From Persicobacter psychrovividus (lineage in GTDB: Bacteria > Bacteroidota > Bacteroidia > Cytophagales > Cyclobacteriaceae), in the NCBI RefSeq assembly GCF_036492425.1, contig NZ_AP025292.1:992001-1056000 (forward strand): DNA of 64,000 nucleotides. The letters are read 5' to 3'. Shown piece after piece: positions 44,777 to 54,029 of the stretch. Made by a program: the position numbers and the translations under genes. The notes under the pieces are model-generated. The model was not told the origin of the DNA. It was given only the letters and a program-made list of their open reading frames with translations, and ran no database searches. Each line of letters starts with the position of its first letter. Position 1 is the stretch's first letter.

Positions 44777-45915
44777 TGAAATTTATACCAGAGTACTTTA
44801 AGCGAGTAATTCGGTTTTGTTATTACAGAAACGAGCGCAACAAAGTTTATCGAGAAAGGCTGATTCGTAAAAATCAGAACAAACAACTACAATTACAATA
44901 TAGTTCTGAAATTGAAAAATTGATTATTTTCGTGGTTGGCGGAGCAAGTTGGTTTACGGGTAAAGATGAGATTTCTGGTGGGATTATGTCTATAGCGTCA
45001 ATTTATGAGGAAACCGTGAAATTGAAGGAAATTCATTGCGCAGAAGTTATTATGGTAACAAGTCCTGATGCTCATCTTTTACTGAAACATACACAGTTTC
45101 CAAATGATATCCCACTTTACAGGTTCAATCAATTATCGTTTTTTTCTAACTTACATGAGGTTACCATTCATATACCTGAATATATGTTTAAGCCACTATT
45201 GATTGAAAAATTACGACAAAAGCTATCTCCGATAAAAGTAAATCAGTTTCATTTGAATATTTTAAATCAAAGAATTGATATAATGCCAACACCTGAAGTT
45301 ATCAATTCGATTAGGGGCAAAGGATATTATGTTACCCAAACCACTGCGCACGAACAATACTCTAACATTGAGATTCGTGAGAAGTATGGGGTGCCCTTAC
45401 ATAAGCTGTCCGTTTATGCCACCCCCGAGCGATATGACTTTAGACCATATTCAGAAAAAGAGGATATCATCTTAGTTTCACCAGATATGGGCGAACTTAA
45501 AGACCTAATTTTAGAAAAAATTAAGCGAGAGCTTCCGAGGTTCGAAGTGATAATTATTTCAGGAATTACTTACATGAAATATCTCGAACTTATTCAAAGA
45601 GCTAAATACATGATTACTTTAGGAGAGGGCTTGGACTTTTATTTCATTGAAACGGTGTTTTCAGGGGGTGTGTCTTTTGCTGTTTATAATCAAGATTTTT
45701 TTACACCAAGTTTTGAACATTTAAATGGTGTATTTGATAGTTATCAATCGATGGTTGAAAAGATTGATGATGTGATTAATAAAGCTGAGACAGATTTGAA
45801 TTATTTTCAGGATACTAATGGACAGCAATTTGAAGCGTGTCACAAGATTTATAATGGGGATTTTTATAAACAAAATTTGATTGACTTTTATACAACGGAT
45901 TATTTATTTCCATAA
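44773..45915 (+). CDS. Unrecognised polysaccharide-locus protein, possible glycosyltransferase
   Basis: 380 residues, no TM. A basic N-terminus (FCYYRNERNKVYRERLIRKN), a motif IFVVGGASWFTGKDEISGGI, and a C-terminal half with alternating beta/alpha (DIILVSPDMGELKDLI, YMITLGEGLDFYFIETVFSGG), which could be the donor domain of a GT-B enzyme. Coupled by ATGA overlap upstream and by TAATG downstream. Neither family nor activity is certain. Confidence 0.5.
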   Translation: MMKFIPEYFKRVIRFCYYRNERNKVYRERLIRKNQNKQLQLQYSSEIEKLIIFVVGGASWFTGKDEISGGIMSIASIYEETVKLKEIHCAEVIMVTSPDAHLLLKHTQFPNDIPLYRFNQLSFFSNLHEVTIHIPEYMFKPLLIEKLRQKLSPIKVNQFHLNILNQRIDIMPTPEVINSIRGKGYYVTQTTAHEQYSNIEIREKYGVPLHKLSVYATPERYDFRPYSEKEDIILVSPDMGELKDLILEKIKRELPRFEVIIISGITYMKYLELIQRAKYMITLGEGLDFYFIETVFSGGVSFAVYNQDFFTPSFEHLNGVFDSYQSMVEKIDDVINKAETDLNYFQDTNGQQFEACHKIYNGDFYKQNLIDFYTTDYLFP

Positions 45916-46766
45916 TGAATAAAAAAACGGAAAACACATCACCATTGGTGACAGTTGCAATGGTGACATATAACTCATCCCTTTATGTTCGCCAAGCCAT
46001 TGAAAGTGTTTTGGCAAATAAATATGCTAACATAGAATTAATTATTTCTGACGATTGTTCTACTGACAACACCTGGCAGATAATTACTGAGTATAATGAC
46101 AATCGAATAGTAACAGTACGGCATGAAACAAATATAGGTGAATATCCTAATCGTAATTTTTGTCTTCAGATGGCTACGGGTAAATATATAATTTATATTG
46201 ACGGAGATGATAAATTAAATCCAGAAGGATTAGGGAGTGCAGTCAAAGAGATAGAAAAATACAAGGATTGTGGCATGCTAATTTCTAGAGATTATGATGA
46301 GTATAGGTTGTTTAGCTCTGAAGAGTGTATGCGAAAACATTACCTTACGAATTATTCGATGTTAAATTTAGCATTGGTATACGATTTAATAAATAGAGAT
46401 TTTTTTTTGAGGCTTGGTGGTTTTTCAACGAAGTATAAATCAGGAGATGACTATGCAAGGTTATTAATGGCCACTCATTATTCTGTATTAATTCAACCAT
46501 CTGGTTTAGCTTGGTGGAGGCTTAGCCCTAATTCGGCTTCTCAAAAATTATTTAAATCGTTTAGTGGAGTTAGTGAGCCATTTGAAATCAAGTTTTATTT
46601 TTTGAAGATGCAGTCTTATTTAAGTAACTCGGAGGTGCGTATGGCTCACCGGAAAATTTTTTATAAGATCTACTTAGTTATTAGATCCTTGGTAAAAAGA
46701 GGGAGAATAGCCTGGATTTTTTTACTATTGTATAAGGTTCTCAAGTGGAGGGGTAGGATTGTTTAG
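45915..46766 (+). CDS. GT2-type glycosyltransferase
   Basis: 283 residues, GT-A fold. VTVAMVTYNSSLYVRQAIES start, SDDCSTDNTW, and the metal-binding IYIDGDDKLNP. C-terminal basic helix. Last gene of the coupled run 36397-46766. Confidence 0.88.
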   Translation: MNKKTENTSPLVTVAMVTYNSSLYVRQAIESVLANKYANIELIISDDCSTDNTWQIITEYNDNRIVTVRHETNIGEYPNRNFCLQMATGKYIIYIDGDDKLNPEGLGSAVKEIEKYKDCGMLISRDYDEYRLFSSEECMRKHYLTNYSMLNLALVYDLINRDFFLRLGGFSTKYKSGDDYARLLMATHYSVLIQPSGLAWWRLSPNSASQKLFKSFSGVSEPFEIKFYFLKMQSYLSNSEVRMAHRKIFYKIYLVIRSLVKRGRIAWIFLLLYKVLKWRGRIV

Positions 46767-47398
46767 GGATATGTTCTTAACCGTCAAAAAAAATGGACTG
46801 GTTTTATAGCATGAAACTAGATTCAAATGGTCGTAGAAATTAAAAAAATGCTGGATTTTTACGAAGTGGAAGAAATCTATTAACCTTAGAACAAAAAGCT
46901 TCAAATGAATAAAGTAGTGAGCAATCATCTCTAACCGCATACGATTTGGGCAGTGGTATCGTTTAATTACATGTTAACTTTAGGTTTGATGATCAGAGGC
47001 CAAATGTGGTGTGATTATGGGTGTTAAATTTAAGGAGAATTCCTCGGAAAAAACTCCTTTGGATTTTCTTAATCAGCAAAACGAAGATCTTTTGAAGGCT
47101 TTGGTAATGTTACTGGCATATCAATTTTTTACTTTACATACAGTTGCTTAATTGTTTTAGTTCTTCATGGGAAAGGGCAATTAGGATTGTCCTATTTGCT
47201 AGCGGGAGCTCTTTGTTGTTATTGTTCAATGTGATTTTATATTCACATGGGATTTATGGGAAAATGTAATTTCATATCTATGAATTAATCCTTTCCCCAA
47301 TGCCATAGGCGAATACTGAATTGTCTAGTATTTTATAAATTGAATGTTATAGTTTATTTAGTTTTAAAGTGAAATGTAGGTTTTTGTATTAAAATGAC
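46767..47398. other. Gap inside the AT-rich core, possible gene remnant
   Basis: 632 bp between two operon blocks. A 44-codon frame at 47017-47151 (MGVKFKENSSEKTPLDFLNQ...) is followed by a short Leu/Cys-rich frame with a stop. These could be remnants of a lost membrane protein, but no family is recognisable. Confidence 0.35.
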
Positions 47399-48544
47399 AT
47401 GTTAAATAATAATTGTACTAAATTGGCAATTATTCACTTTCAACCTTTGGAATATTATCCGCCAGTTTGTAATTTAATAAATACTCTTGGCGATAGTTTT
47501 AGTTCCGTTAAAGTGTTTAGTTGCTCTAATGTTGCTCAACGAGATTCATTTACCCCGGATAGACCTGCTAATATCTTTATTCATAAATTCCCCTTTACAA
47601 AGATTGGGGAAAGTCGAGGGTTTAGGTTATTGAAGTATATTTTTTTTAACCTCTTCACTCTATTAAGATTGCTGTTTTTTCGGCCAAATAAGTTGTTGTA
47701 TTTTGAGTCATCTTCTGCCTGGCCCGCATATGTGTATCTTCGCTTCTTCAATTCTAAATGCCAATTGTTTATTCATTATCACGAGTATGAGTCTCCAAAG
47801 GATTATTTACAGATGATGACAACCGTTAGGTTTTATCACGATTTAGAAAAGAAGTGGCTTTATTCTAATGCGAAATGGATTAGTCAAACAAATGCGGATA
47901 GGATACAATTTTTTCATGAAGATCATCCTAATTTGATGAAAAACCAATTACGAATTATGCCTAATTATCCTCCAAAGTCTTGGTTATATAAATCTCTTTC
48001 AGTTAAAAAAAGGAATATTGGTTCACTTAAGTTAATATATGTTGGCTCACTATCTTTTCAATCAACTTATTTGAAGGAAGTTTGTGAATGGGTGGAAAAT
48101 CAAGGGGGGCGTGTTCTATTTGATATTTTTGCCTATAATGTTTACACCGATGTTAAGGATTATTTAAATGAAAGGGAAAAGGGCTATATACGGTACTTTG
48201 AAAAGGGAATCGAATACCAAGATCAACCACCACTTCTTAGTCAATATGATGTTGGCTTAGTCCTGTATAAAGCGCATAATCAAAATTTCACCTATAACGC
48301 ACCCAATAAACTGTTTGAATATTTAGCCTGCGATTTGGACGTTTGGTATCCCGATGTACTTAAAGGGCCTGTTCCGTATCAAACGGTAGATACTTTTCCA
48401 AAAGTCTTGCCTATGAATTGTGAAGATATGGAAGCCTTTGACTATGGGGAGGCTATTGATCGTACAGGGTTGTCGTACAAACCTTCTACTTATTTTTGTG
48501 AGGATGTGTATGCTGAATTATTGAAGGAAATTTCAGAAAGCTAA
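47399..48544 (+). CDS. Putative GT-B glycosyltransferase
   Basis: 381 residues. N-terminal CTKLAIIHFQPLEYYPPVCN, a middle LKLIYVGSLSFQSTYLKEV typical of the second GT-B domain, and YNAPNKLFEYLACDLDVWYP at the donor site. The ATG follows a long gap, so it may start a new transcript. Specificity unknown. Confidence 0.72.
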   Translation: MLNNNCTKLAIIHFQPLEYYPPVCNLINTLGDSFSSVKVFSCSNVAQRDSFTPDRPANIFIHKFPFTKIGESRGFRLLKYIFFNLFTLLRLLFFRPNKLLYFESSSAWPAYVYLRFFNSKCQLFIHYHEYESPKDYLQMMTTVRFYHDLEKKWLYSNAKWISQTNADRIQFFHEDHPNLMKNQLRIMPNYPPKSWLYKSLSVKKRNIGSLKLIYVGSLSFQSTYLKEVCEWVENQGGRVLFDIFAYNVYTDVKDYLNEREKGYIRYFEKGIEYQDQPPLLSQYDVGLVLYKAHNQNFTYNAPNKLFEYLACDLDVWYPDVLKGPVPYQTVDTFPKVLPMNCEDMEAFDYGEAIDRTGLSYKPSTYFCEDVYAELLKEISES

Positions 48545-48551
48545 GTTTCGG

Positions 48552-49565
48552 ATGAGGGTTTTATATATAGGGCAATATGATGAGGGGACGACGAGTAAAA
48601 TGCGCGCTGATAGGCTCAAGTTCATTCTTAAGCCTGGAGAATTTTCTGTAATTAACACGAATATACCATTTTTTAGACCAAATAAGGTATTTCGTTCAAT
48701 TGGGTTTCGGTATAAGGTAGGGCCAGTTATTTCAGCTGTCAATGAATACATATTAAGCTATATAAATGGGGCTTATGATCTAATTTGGGTGGATAAGGCT
48801 ATTTATATTACTAAAAAAACTACAAAATTCCTTAAGTCCTGTACTAATAATTTAGTGCACTTCACTCCTGACCCAGCTTTTACCTTTCATAGATCAAAAC
48901 ATTTTAATCAGAGTGGAGGACTGTATGATTATTTGATTACAACAAAGAGTTATGAGTTAGACTGTTATTCAGATTTTTCTGATAGTAAAGTGCTTTTGGT
49001 AACTCAAGGTTTTGAGAAAGGATTGCATAAGCCAGGGGTATTTGCTCAAAAAGATGTTGATGTAGTTTTTATCGGTCATTATGAAAAAGAACGATCGAGA
49101 TATATTTCTTTATTATTAAATAATGGAATAACAGTTGCATTGGCAGGGATAAAATGGGAAACCTTTGAGGCTAAGCATAAAGGTAATAGTAATTTAATCT
49201 ACTTTGGGAAAGGTGTTTATGGAACGGATTACGTGAAGACGTTACAAAAGGCAAAAATTGCTTTTGGTTCGGTTAGTAAATGGGTTCCAGAAAAACACAC
49301 GACTCGTACTTTTGAAATTCCAGCATGTGGAACCGCTTTGTTAACAGAGTGGAATGAGGAAATCGCTTCATTTTATGAGGATGATGAAGTCATCTATTAT
49401 AGAAGTGAGAAAGAGTTTGTAGAAAAGGTGAAATATTTTTTAGCCAATGAAGAGGCCTTGAAGGCGGTTACAAAAAATGGTCACCAAAAAGTAATCCAAG
49501 GAGGCTATGATTATGAGTCTATAATGAGGAAGCTTTTAGGTCAAATCTTTGAAAAAGCCATATAG
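48552..49565 (+). CDS. CgeB-like glycosyltransferase
   Basis: 337 residues. MRVLYIGQYDEGTTSKMRAD start and the CgeB/family-1 C-terminal signature TTRTFEIPACGTALLTEWNE followed by FYEDDEVIYYRSEKE. GT-B fold without the classic EX7E. 7 nt after the previous gene. Confidence 0.8.
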   Translation: MRVLYIGQYDEGTTSKMRADRLKFILKPGEFSVINTNIPFFRPNKVFRSIGFRYKVGPVISAVNEYILSYINGAYDLIWVDKAIYITKKTTKFLKSCTNNLVHFTPDPAFTFHRSKHFNQSGGLYDYLITTKSYELDCYSDFSDSKVLLVTQGFEKGLHKPGVFAQKDVDVVFIGHYEKERSRYISLLLNNGITVALAGIKWETFEAKHKGNSNLIYFGKGVYGTDYVKTLQKAKIAFGSVSKWVPEKHTTRTFEIPACGTALLTEWNEEIASFYEDDEVIYYRSEKEFVEKVKYFLANEEALKAVTKNGHQKVIQGGYDYESIMRKLLGQIFEKAI

Positions 49566-49586
49566 TATTTTGATTGATTTAGGTGG

Positions 49587-50840
49587 ATGGTGATAGATTT
49601 TTGGTCCTTTGTTGGCTTGCTGTTAACAGCGTTTTTATTTTATCGGTTTATTGAGCAATTAGGGAAAGGTTTTCCTGTTTTTGAGTTAATAGGCCTGTTG
49701 GCTTCTCTGCAATGGATTTTAGGGCCTTTTCAAAGCTACAATAATCCGATAAGTCACTATAAATATTATATGTATGTAAGACAGGAGGAGTATATGGCTT
49801 TTGTGGTACCTGCGATGCTTTTGTTTAGTTGGCTGCTTATGAAAAAGCGGACGATCAATATTAATATAGGTATTCTTAAGAATTACTCCAATTATGGTCT
49901 TCCCCTGTTGTTCATCGGTTTCTTTGCCGACTTGGCAAGTGGTTTTGTGCCGAATGCACTTTTATTCTTTTTGTTCTTAATTAGCAATTTCAAATATGTT
50001 GGGGCTGTGTTATTGCTTTTTTCTCCTAACCCAACGCATCGAACGTTCTTTTATGGCTCTTTGGTGTATTTGGTTTATAGGGCATTATCTTCAGGAATGT
50101 TCCATGATTTGATTTTATGGAGTATTTTCTTTTTGATGTTTTGGGCGGTAAAGTATCGTCCTTCCTTCAAATTTAAGTTAGTTATTATTGGTGTGGGTAT
50201 CTGCTCTTCTATCGCCATTCAGGTTGTCAAAGCGCAATATAGAGTTGCCTTGAGAGGTAGTGGAGCGATCAACAAAGTCGAGCTATTCACTTCTATCTTC
50301 GTGGAGAGAATGGAAGCAGGAGTATTGGAAGAGGAAGAAGGGCAGGAGGAGCTGAATGTACGACTGAATCAGGGATGGATTATTTCTGCTATTATGCACC
50401 ATGTTCCCAATAGCGAAGATTATGCAGGTGGTGAAACCATTATTGAGGCTTTTTCAGCAAGTTTGCTTCCCCGGTTTCTTAACCCAAACAAGAAAAAGGC
50501 AGGAGGGCGTGAAAATTTTATGCGATTTACAGGGCTTCCTTTGGGGGGAAATACAAGTATGGGAACCAGTGTGATTGGAGAAGCCTATGCTAATTTTGGG
50601 AAATGGGGTGGAATTGGGTTTATGTTCTTCTGGGGAGGAATCTTACTTTGGTATTGGAATCAATTACAGCGTTTGATTTTTACAACACCATTATTGGTGG
50701 TGTTTGTTCCATTATTATTTTTGCAGGTCGTTAAGGCTGAGACCGAGTTAGTTGTGGTGTTAAATCATTTGGTCAAAGCCTCCATGGTTGTATGGATGTT
50801 TTTTTGGGGAGCGAGGAATATATTGAAATGGGAGGTTTAG
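49587..50840 (+). CDS. Wzy-like O-antigen/EPS polymerase
   Basis: 417 residues with about ten hydrophobic segments and a large loop in the C-terminal half (about 225-310), the pattern of Wzy-type polymerases. There is no strong sequence motif, so the call rests on topology and position between glycosyltransferases. The nearby exosortase suggests it may belong to an exosortase-associated polymerase group. Start ATG 49587; overlap with the next GT. Confidence 0.7.
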   Translation: MVIDFWSFVGLLLTAFLFYRFIEQLGKGFPVFELIGLLASLQWILGPFQSYNNPISHYKYYMYVRQEEYMAFVVPAMLLFSWLLMKKRTININIGILKNYSNYGLPLLFIGFFADLASGFVPNALLFFLFLISNFKYVGAVLLLFSPNPTHRTFFYGSLVYLVYRALSSGMFHDLILWSIFFLMFWAVKYRPSFKFKLVIIGVGICSSIAIQVVKAQYRVALRGSGAINKVELFTSIFVERMEAGVLEEEEGQEELNVRLNQGWIISAIMHHVPNSEDYAGGETIIEAFSASLLPRFLNPNKKKAGGRENFMRFTGLPLGGNTSMGTSVIGEAYANFGKWGGIGFMFFWGGILLWYWNQLQRLIFTTPLLVVFVPLLFLQVVKAETELVVVLNHLVKASMVVWMFFWGARNILKWEV

Positions 50841-51826
50841 TGTCGCCGGTATTTTTATTTCGGGCAAAAAGAGCAGGAGGGAATAGCATCGAGGAGTTGT
50901 TTTCAACTATTGTTGGAGGCTTAAATAACCCCGCGAAAGTGGTAAATATTCCACATGTAGGTGCTTCGTTCAAGGCCTTATTCAAAAATATCATATTTGG
51001 AAAAAGACTCAAGGGGCAAGTTTTTCATATCACTGGGGATGTGCAGTATATGGCATTAGGGACAGGGCGAAATACGGTTTTAACGGTTCATGATGTAGGC
51101 TCAGCTCTACAAGGGAATGTGTTAAAGTGGTTTTTAATTAAGCTGTTGTGGTTTTGGCTGCCTTCTTTAATCGTAAGAAAGATTACCGTTATTTCTGAAT
51201 TTTCAAAGGGTGAGCTTTTGGAGATTATACCTTGGGCAAGGCATAAGGTGCAAGTAATTCCTAATCCAGTGGATTACGAGCGTTGCATGATATATACGAG
51301 GCAAGAACCTACAAAATTCACCTTGCTATTAGTGGGGACTAAACCCAACAAAAATCTTGAAAAAACAATTGAGGCACTAAAAGGGCTTGATGTTCATTTA
51401 AATATTATCGGATCGCTAACTGAGGTACAGCAATCTTTACTAACGGCAACCCATCTAACTTTTGATAATTATGTGAACATTAGTTATGATGAGGTTTTAG
51501 GACTGTATGCGAGATCCTCTTTGCTTTGTTTTGCCTCTACCTATGAGGGTTTTGGAATGCCTATTATTGAAGCGCAGGCCATCGGAATTCCAGTGATTAC
51601 GTCAAATGTGGCCTCTATGCCAGAAGTGGCAGGGGATAGTGCTATTTTGGTTGATCCATTGAATGTTGGAGAAATTCGGGAAGCAGTTCTTCTTGTAAAA
51701 AACAATCCATCAAAAGCACAAGAGTTAGTAGCGAAAGGGCGTGTTAATGTTGAGCGGTTTAAATTGGCTAATATAGTGGCTCAATATGAGGCCGTGTATG
51801 AGGAGGTGTATAATGGAAAGGCCTAA
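50828..51826 (+). CDS. GT4-type glycosyltransferase
   Basis: 332 residues from ATG 50828 (MGGLVSPVFLF), 13 nt before the wzy stop; a longer frame from 50792 overlaps wzy more. LTVHDVGSAL, KITVISEFSKGELLE and EGFGMPIIEAQAIGIPVITS are typical of mannosyl/galactosyl GT4 enzymes such as MtfB. Donor unknown. Confidence 0.88.
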   Translation: MGGLVSPVFLFRAKRAGGNSIEELFSTIVGGLNNPAKVVNIPHVGASFKALFKNIIFGKRLKGQVFHITGDVQYMALGTGRNTVLTVHDVGSALQGNVLKWFLIKLLWFWLPSLIVRKITVISEFSKGELLEIIPWARHKVQVIPNPVDYERCMIYTRQEPTKFTLLLVGTKPNKNLEKTIEALKGLDVHLNIIGSLTEVQQSLLTATHLTFDNYVNISYDEVLGLYARSSLLCFASTYEGFGMPIIEAQAIGIPVITSNVASMPEVAGDSAILVDPLNVGEIREAVLLVKNNPSKAQELVAKGRVNVERFKLANIVAQYEAVYEEVYNGKA

Positions 51827-52934
51827 AGTATTGTTATTTACGGAATACTTTGCTCCCGCCTATAAGGGAGGAGGGCCTATTCAGTCTTGTGTAAATTTGG
51901 TTCGATACCTTGCTCAGGCCTATGATTTCTATGTAGTATGTCAGGCTTTTGATTTAGATAAATCCCCTTTGGGTGTGCCATTTGAGGAGTGGGTTGATTT
52001 TGAAGGCAAGGCGCAAGTTTTTTATGGAGAGGAGCAAAAATATAGCGACATTAAAGCGATCATAGACCAGGTAAAACCTGATGTGGTTTATGTTAATGGC
52101 GTTTTTAACCTTTTTACCACTTTGTTTCCTTTGTTATCTAATCGGAAGGTGGGTAGTCAGGCCAAAGTAATTATTGCTCCAAGGGGAATGTTGCAGCTTA
52201 ATTCACTGAAAATTAAACGACTTAAGAAGCGCCTATACTTAGAGGTTTTGAAGCAATTGTTACCAAAAAATTTGATGTGGCAATTCACCACCCAACAGGA
52301 GCAATTGGAATTTCGGACACTTCGGCTTCAAGGTTTACAATCCATTGTAGGTAATGTACCTAACATTTCAATTGGTTTTTCTAAGGGACAAATGAAAAGC
52401 AGTGAGGCAATAAAATTAGTTACCGTTGCATTGATAAGCCCTATGAAAAACCATTTGTTAGTGATTGAAGCTTTAAAAAATGTGAAGGGGAATGTACAGT
52501 GGGACATATATGGACCTGTAAAGGATTCTCAATATTGGAATTCTTGTCAGGAAACAATTAACCGTTTACCGAAGAATATTATTGTGAATTATCATGGGGA
52601 GGTGAAACCTACGAGAATAGGGGAGGTGTTGAAAAAAGCAAATGTTTACATTCAGCCAAGTCAAAGTGAAAACTTTGGACATTCTTTGTTTGAGGCATTT
52701 GCAAATGGCCTACCTGTAATTAGCAGTAACCAAACGCCGTGGAGAAATTTGAAGGAAAAAAAGGCAGGCTGGGATGTGGTTTTAGAGGGTAATGAACTGC
52801 AAATTGCCATCGAGGAAGCCATTTCGATGGATAGTGAAACTTTTGGTATATGGCAAAAAGGAGCAAGAGCAGTGGCTGAGCAATATATGAGTGAAGCCAA
52901 TTTAAAAGAGGAGTATGGGCGTTTATTTGGATAG
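51813..52934 (+). CDS. GT4-type glycosyltransferase with GGGPIQS N-terminus
   Basis: 373 residues from ATG 51813 (MERPKVLLFTEYFAPAYKGGGPIQSC). The KGGGPIQS loop marks a subgroup found in exopolysaccharide clusters, several of them next to exosortases. C-terminal ENFGHSLFEAFANGLPVISS. Overlaps neighbours at both ends (14 and 20 nt). Confidence 0.88.
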   Translation: MERPKVLLFTEYFAPAYKGGGPIQSCVNLVRYLAQAYDFYVVCQAFDLDKSPLGVPFEEWVDFEGKAQVFYGEEQKYSDIKAIIDQVKPDVVYVNGVFNLFTTLFPLLSNRKVGSQAKVIIAPRGMLQLNSLKIKRLKKRLYLEVLKQLLPKNLMWQFTTQQEQLEFRTLRLQGLQSIVGNVPNISIGFSKGQMKSSEAIKLVTVALISPMKNHLLVIEALKNVKGNVQWDIYGPVKDSQYWNSCQETINRLPKNIIVNYHGEVKPTRIGEVLKKANVYIQPSQSENFGHSLFEAFANGLPVISSNQTPWRNLKEKKAGWDVVLEGNELQIAIEEAISMDSETFGIWQKGARAVAEQYMSEANLKEEYGRLFG

Positions 52935-53460
52935 AGTTCGATATTATTGGCAGGTGCCTTTGGTGAAGTTCTTGTTTCGGTTCTTATCCTTGGGACTAAT
53001 TTGGTTTGTTGTTTATCATTTAGTTTTGGAGCCTTCAGGTGTTCTGGATACTTGGATGACAAGTGGTGTAGCTAAAGTTGCTATTTATTTCATGAATGCT
53101 TTTGGTTTGATGATCCAATCTGTAACTAATGCAGATGGATCTGTAACCATGCTTCTTAATGATTTAAATTTGTTGCGTATTGCTCACCCTTGTAATGGGT
53201 TAGAATTGGATGTGCTGTTTGTGGTATTCGTGCTTTCCTATGGAAATAGCAAGCTTGTTCCGAAAGTTTCATTTTTGATCGGAGGTTTAATATTTCTATT
53301 CTTCTTAAATGTTTTACGGGTTATTGCCTTGGTGAAAATTCAGATGGTTCACCCTGAGTGGTTAGATTTTAGCCATAAGTATTTATTTACTGCGGTGGTG
53401 TATGGTTTTGTTTTGTTATTGTGGTGGGTATGGGTAGAACGATTTCAAAAGCAAAGATAG
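52915..53460 (+). CDS. Exosortase/archaeosortase-family transpeptidase
   Basis: 181 residues with about five TM helices. The three family residues are present: Cys93 in AHPCNG, Arg135 in NVLRV, and His154 in FSHKYLF. These enzymes cleave C-terminal motif-TM-basic signals and attach the protein to an envelope acceptor. The embedding in a polysaccharide cluster is the usual context. A plausible substrate is the PIDGG protein at 24262. Which Bacteroidota subtype (XrtX, XrtY or other) was not determined. Confidence 0.85.
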   Translation: MGVYLDRVRYYWQVPLVKFLFRFLSLGLIWFVVYHLVLEPSGVLDTWMTSGVAKVAIYFMNAFGLMIQSVTNADGSVTMLLNDLNLLRIAHPCNGLELDVLFVVFVLSYGNSKLVPKVSFLIGGLIFLFFLNVLRVIALVKIQMVHPEWLDFSHKYLFTAVVYGFVLLLWWVWVERFQKQR

Positions 53461-53921
53461 TTTGTCAAAAAATAGTGATGTTAATAGCCCTTAGTGGGCT
53501 TTTTTTTATTGGGTATCATCACTATTTGTATGTGTTTGATATTTTTCATTTGGCAGACCCATGGCTTTCAAGGGCTGGTGGTTTTAGTACCTATTCATTC
53601 TCAAAATTAGCTTCGGGAGAGGATCCCCGTCTTTATAGTTTGATGTTTTACATCGGAACAAGCACTGTGTTAGGCAGTATTTTTTTGAGTAACGGTTTGA
53701 AGGTTGGCCATAGAAGAGCATTACTTATTTATTTCTTAACCTATACAGTGCTTTGTGCTGTTGGAGCCGTGGTTTGGTTAATTTTCAATTTGGAATTAGC
53801 GTTTAAGATTATGCAGGAAGGGAAAGCGGTGTTAATAGGGCCTTTTTTTACGATGTTTTGTTTTTTTGTGGGGCGGTTTTTAGTCAATGTTGACAAACGC
53901 TCAGGTAGCATTGTTATATAG
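53430..53921 (+). CDS. Exosortase-associated membrane protein
   Basis: 163 residues from ATG 53430 (a GTG at 53421 is also possible), overlapping the exosortase by 31 nt. About four TM helices; SLMFYIGTSTVLGSIFLSNG and a polar GGFSTYSFSKLASGEDPR loop. Partner membrane proteins of this kind accompany some Bacteroidota exosortases. No catalytic motif is visible. It is the last gene of the AT-rich core. Confidence 0.65.
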   Translation: MGRTISKAKIVCQKIVMLIALSGLFFIGYHHYLYVFDIFHLADPWLSRAGGFSTYSFSKLASGEDPRLYSLMFYIGTSTVLGSIFLSNGLKVGHRRALLIYFLTYTVLCAVGAVVWLIFNLELAFKIMQEGKAVLIGPFFTMFCFFVGRFLVNVDKRSGSIVI

Positions 53922-53946
53922 AGAGTTGAGGAAGGAGAGACGTTTA

Positions 53947-53982
53947 TTGTACACAGATTACACAGATTAACGCAGATTTTTT
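53947..53982. repeat. ATCTGTG-type repeat at the right edge of the AT-rich core
   Basis: TTGTACACAGATTACACAGA then TTAACGCAG. It sits exactly where composition returns to that of the flanks. Confidence 0.65.
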
Positions 53983-54029
53983 ATTGGTAGGTACAGGGCA
54001 TGCTCTGCACCTACGAATGATATAAACAA

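Noticed and set aside
47017-47151. 44-codon frame in the core gap
   Set aside because: Too short and without recognisable features; kept only as a possible remnant in the gap description.
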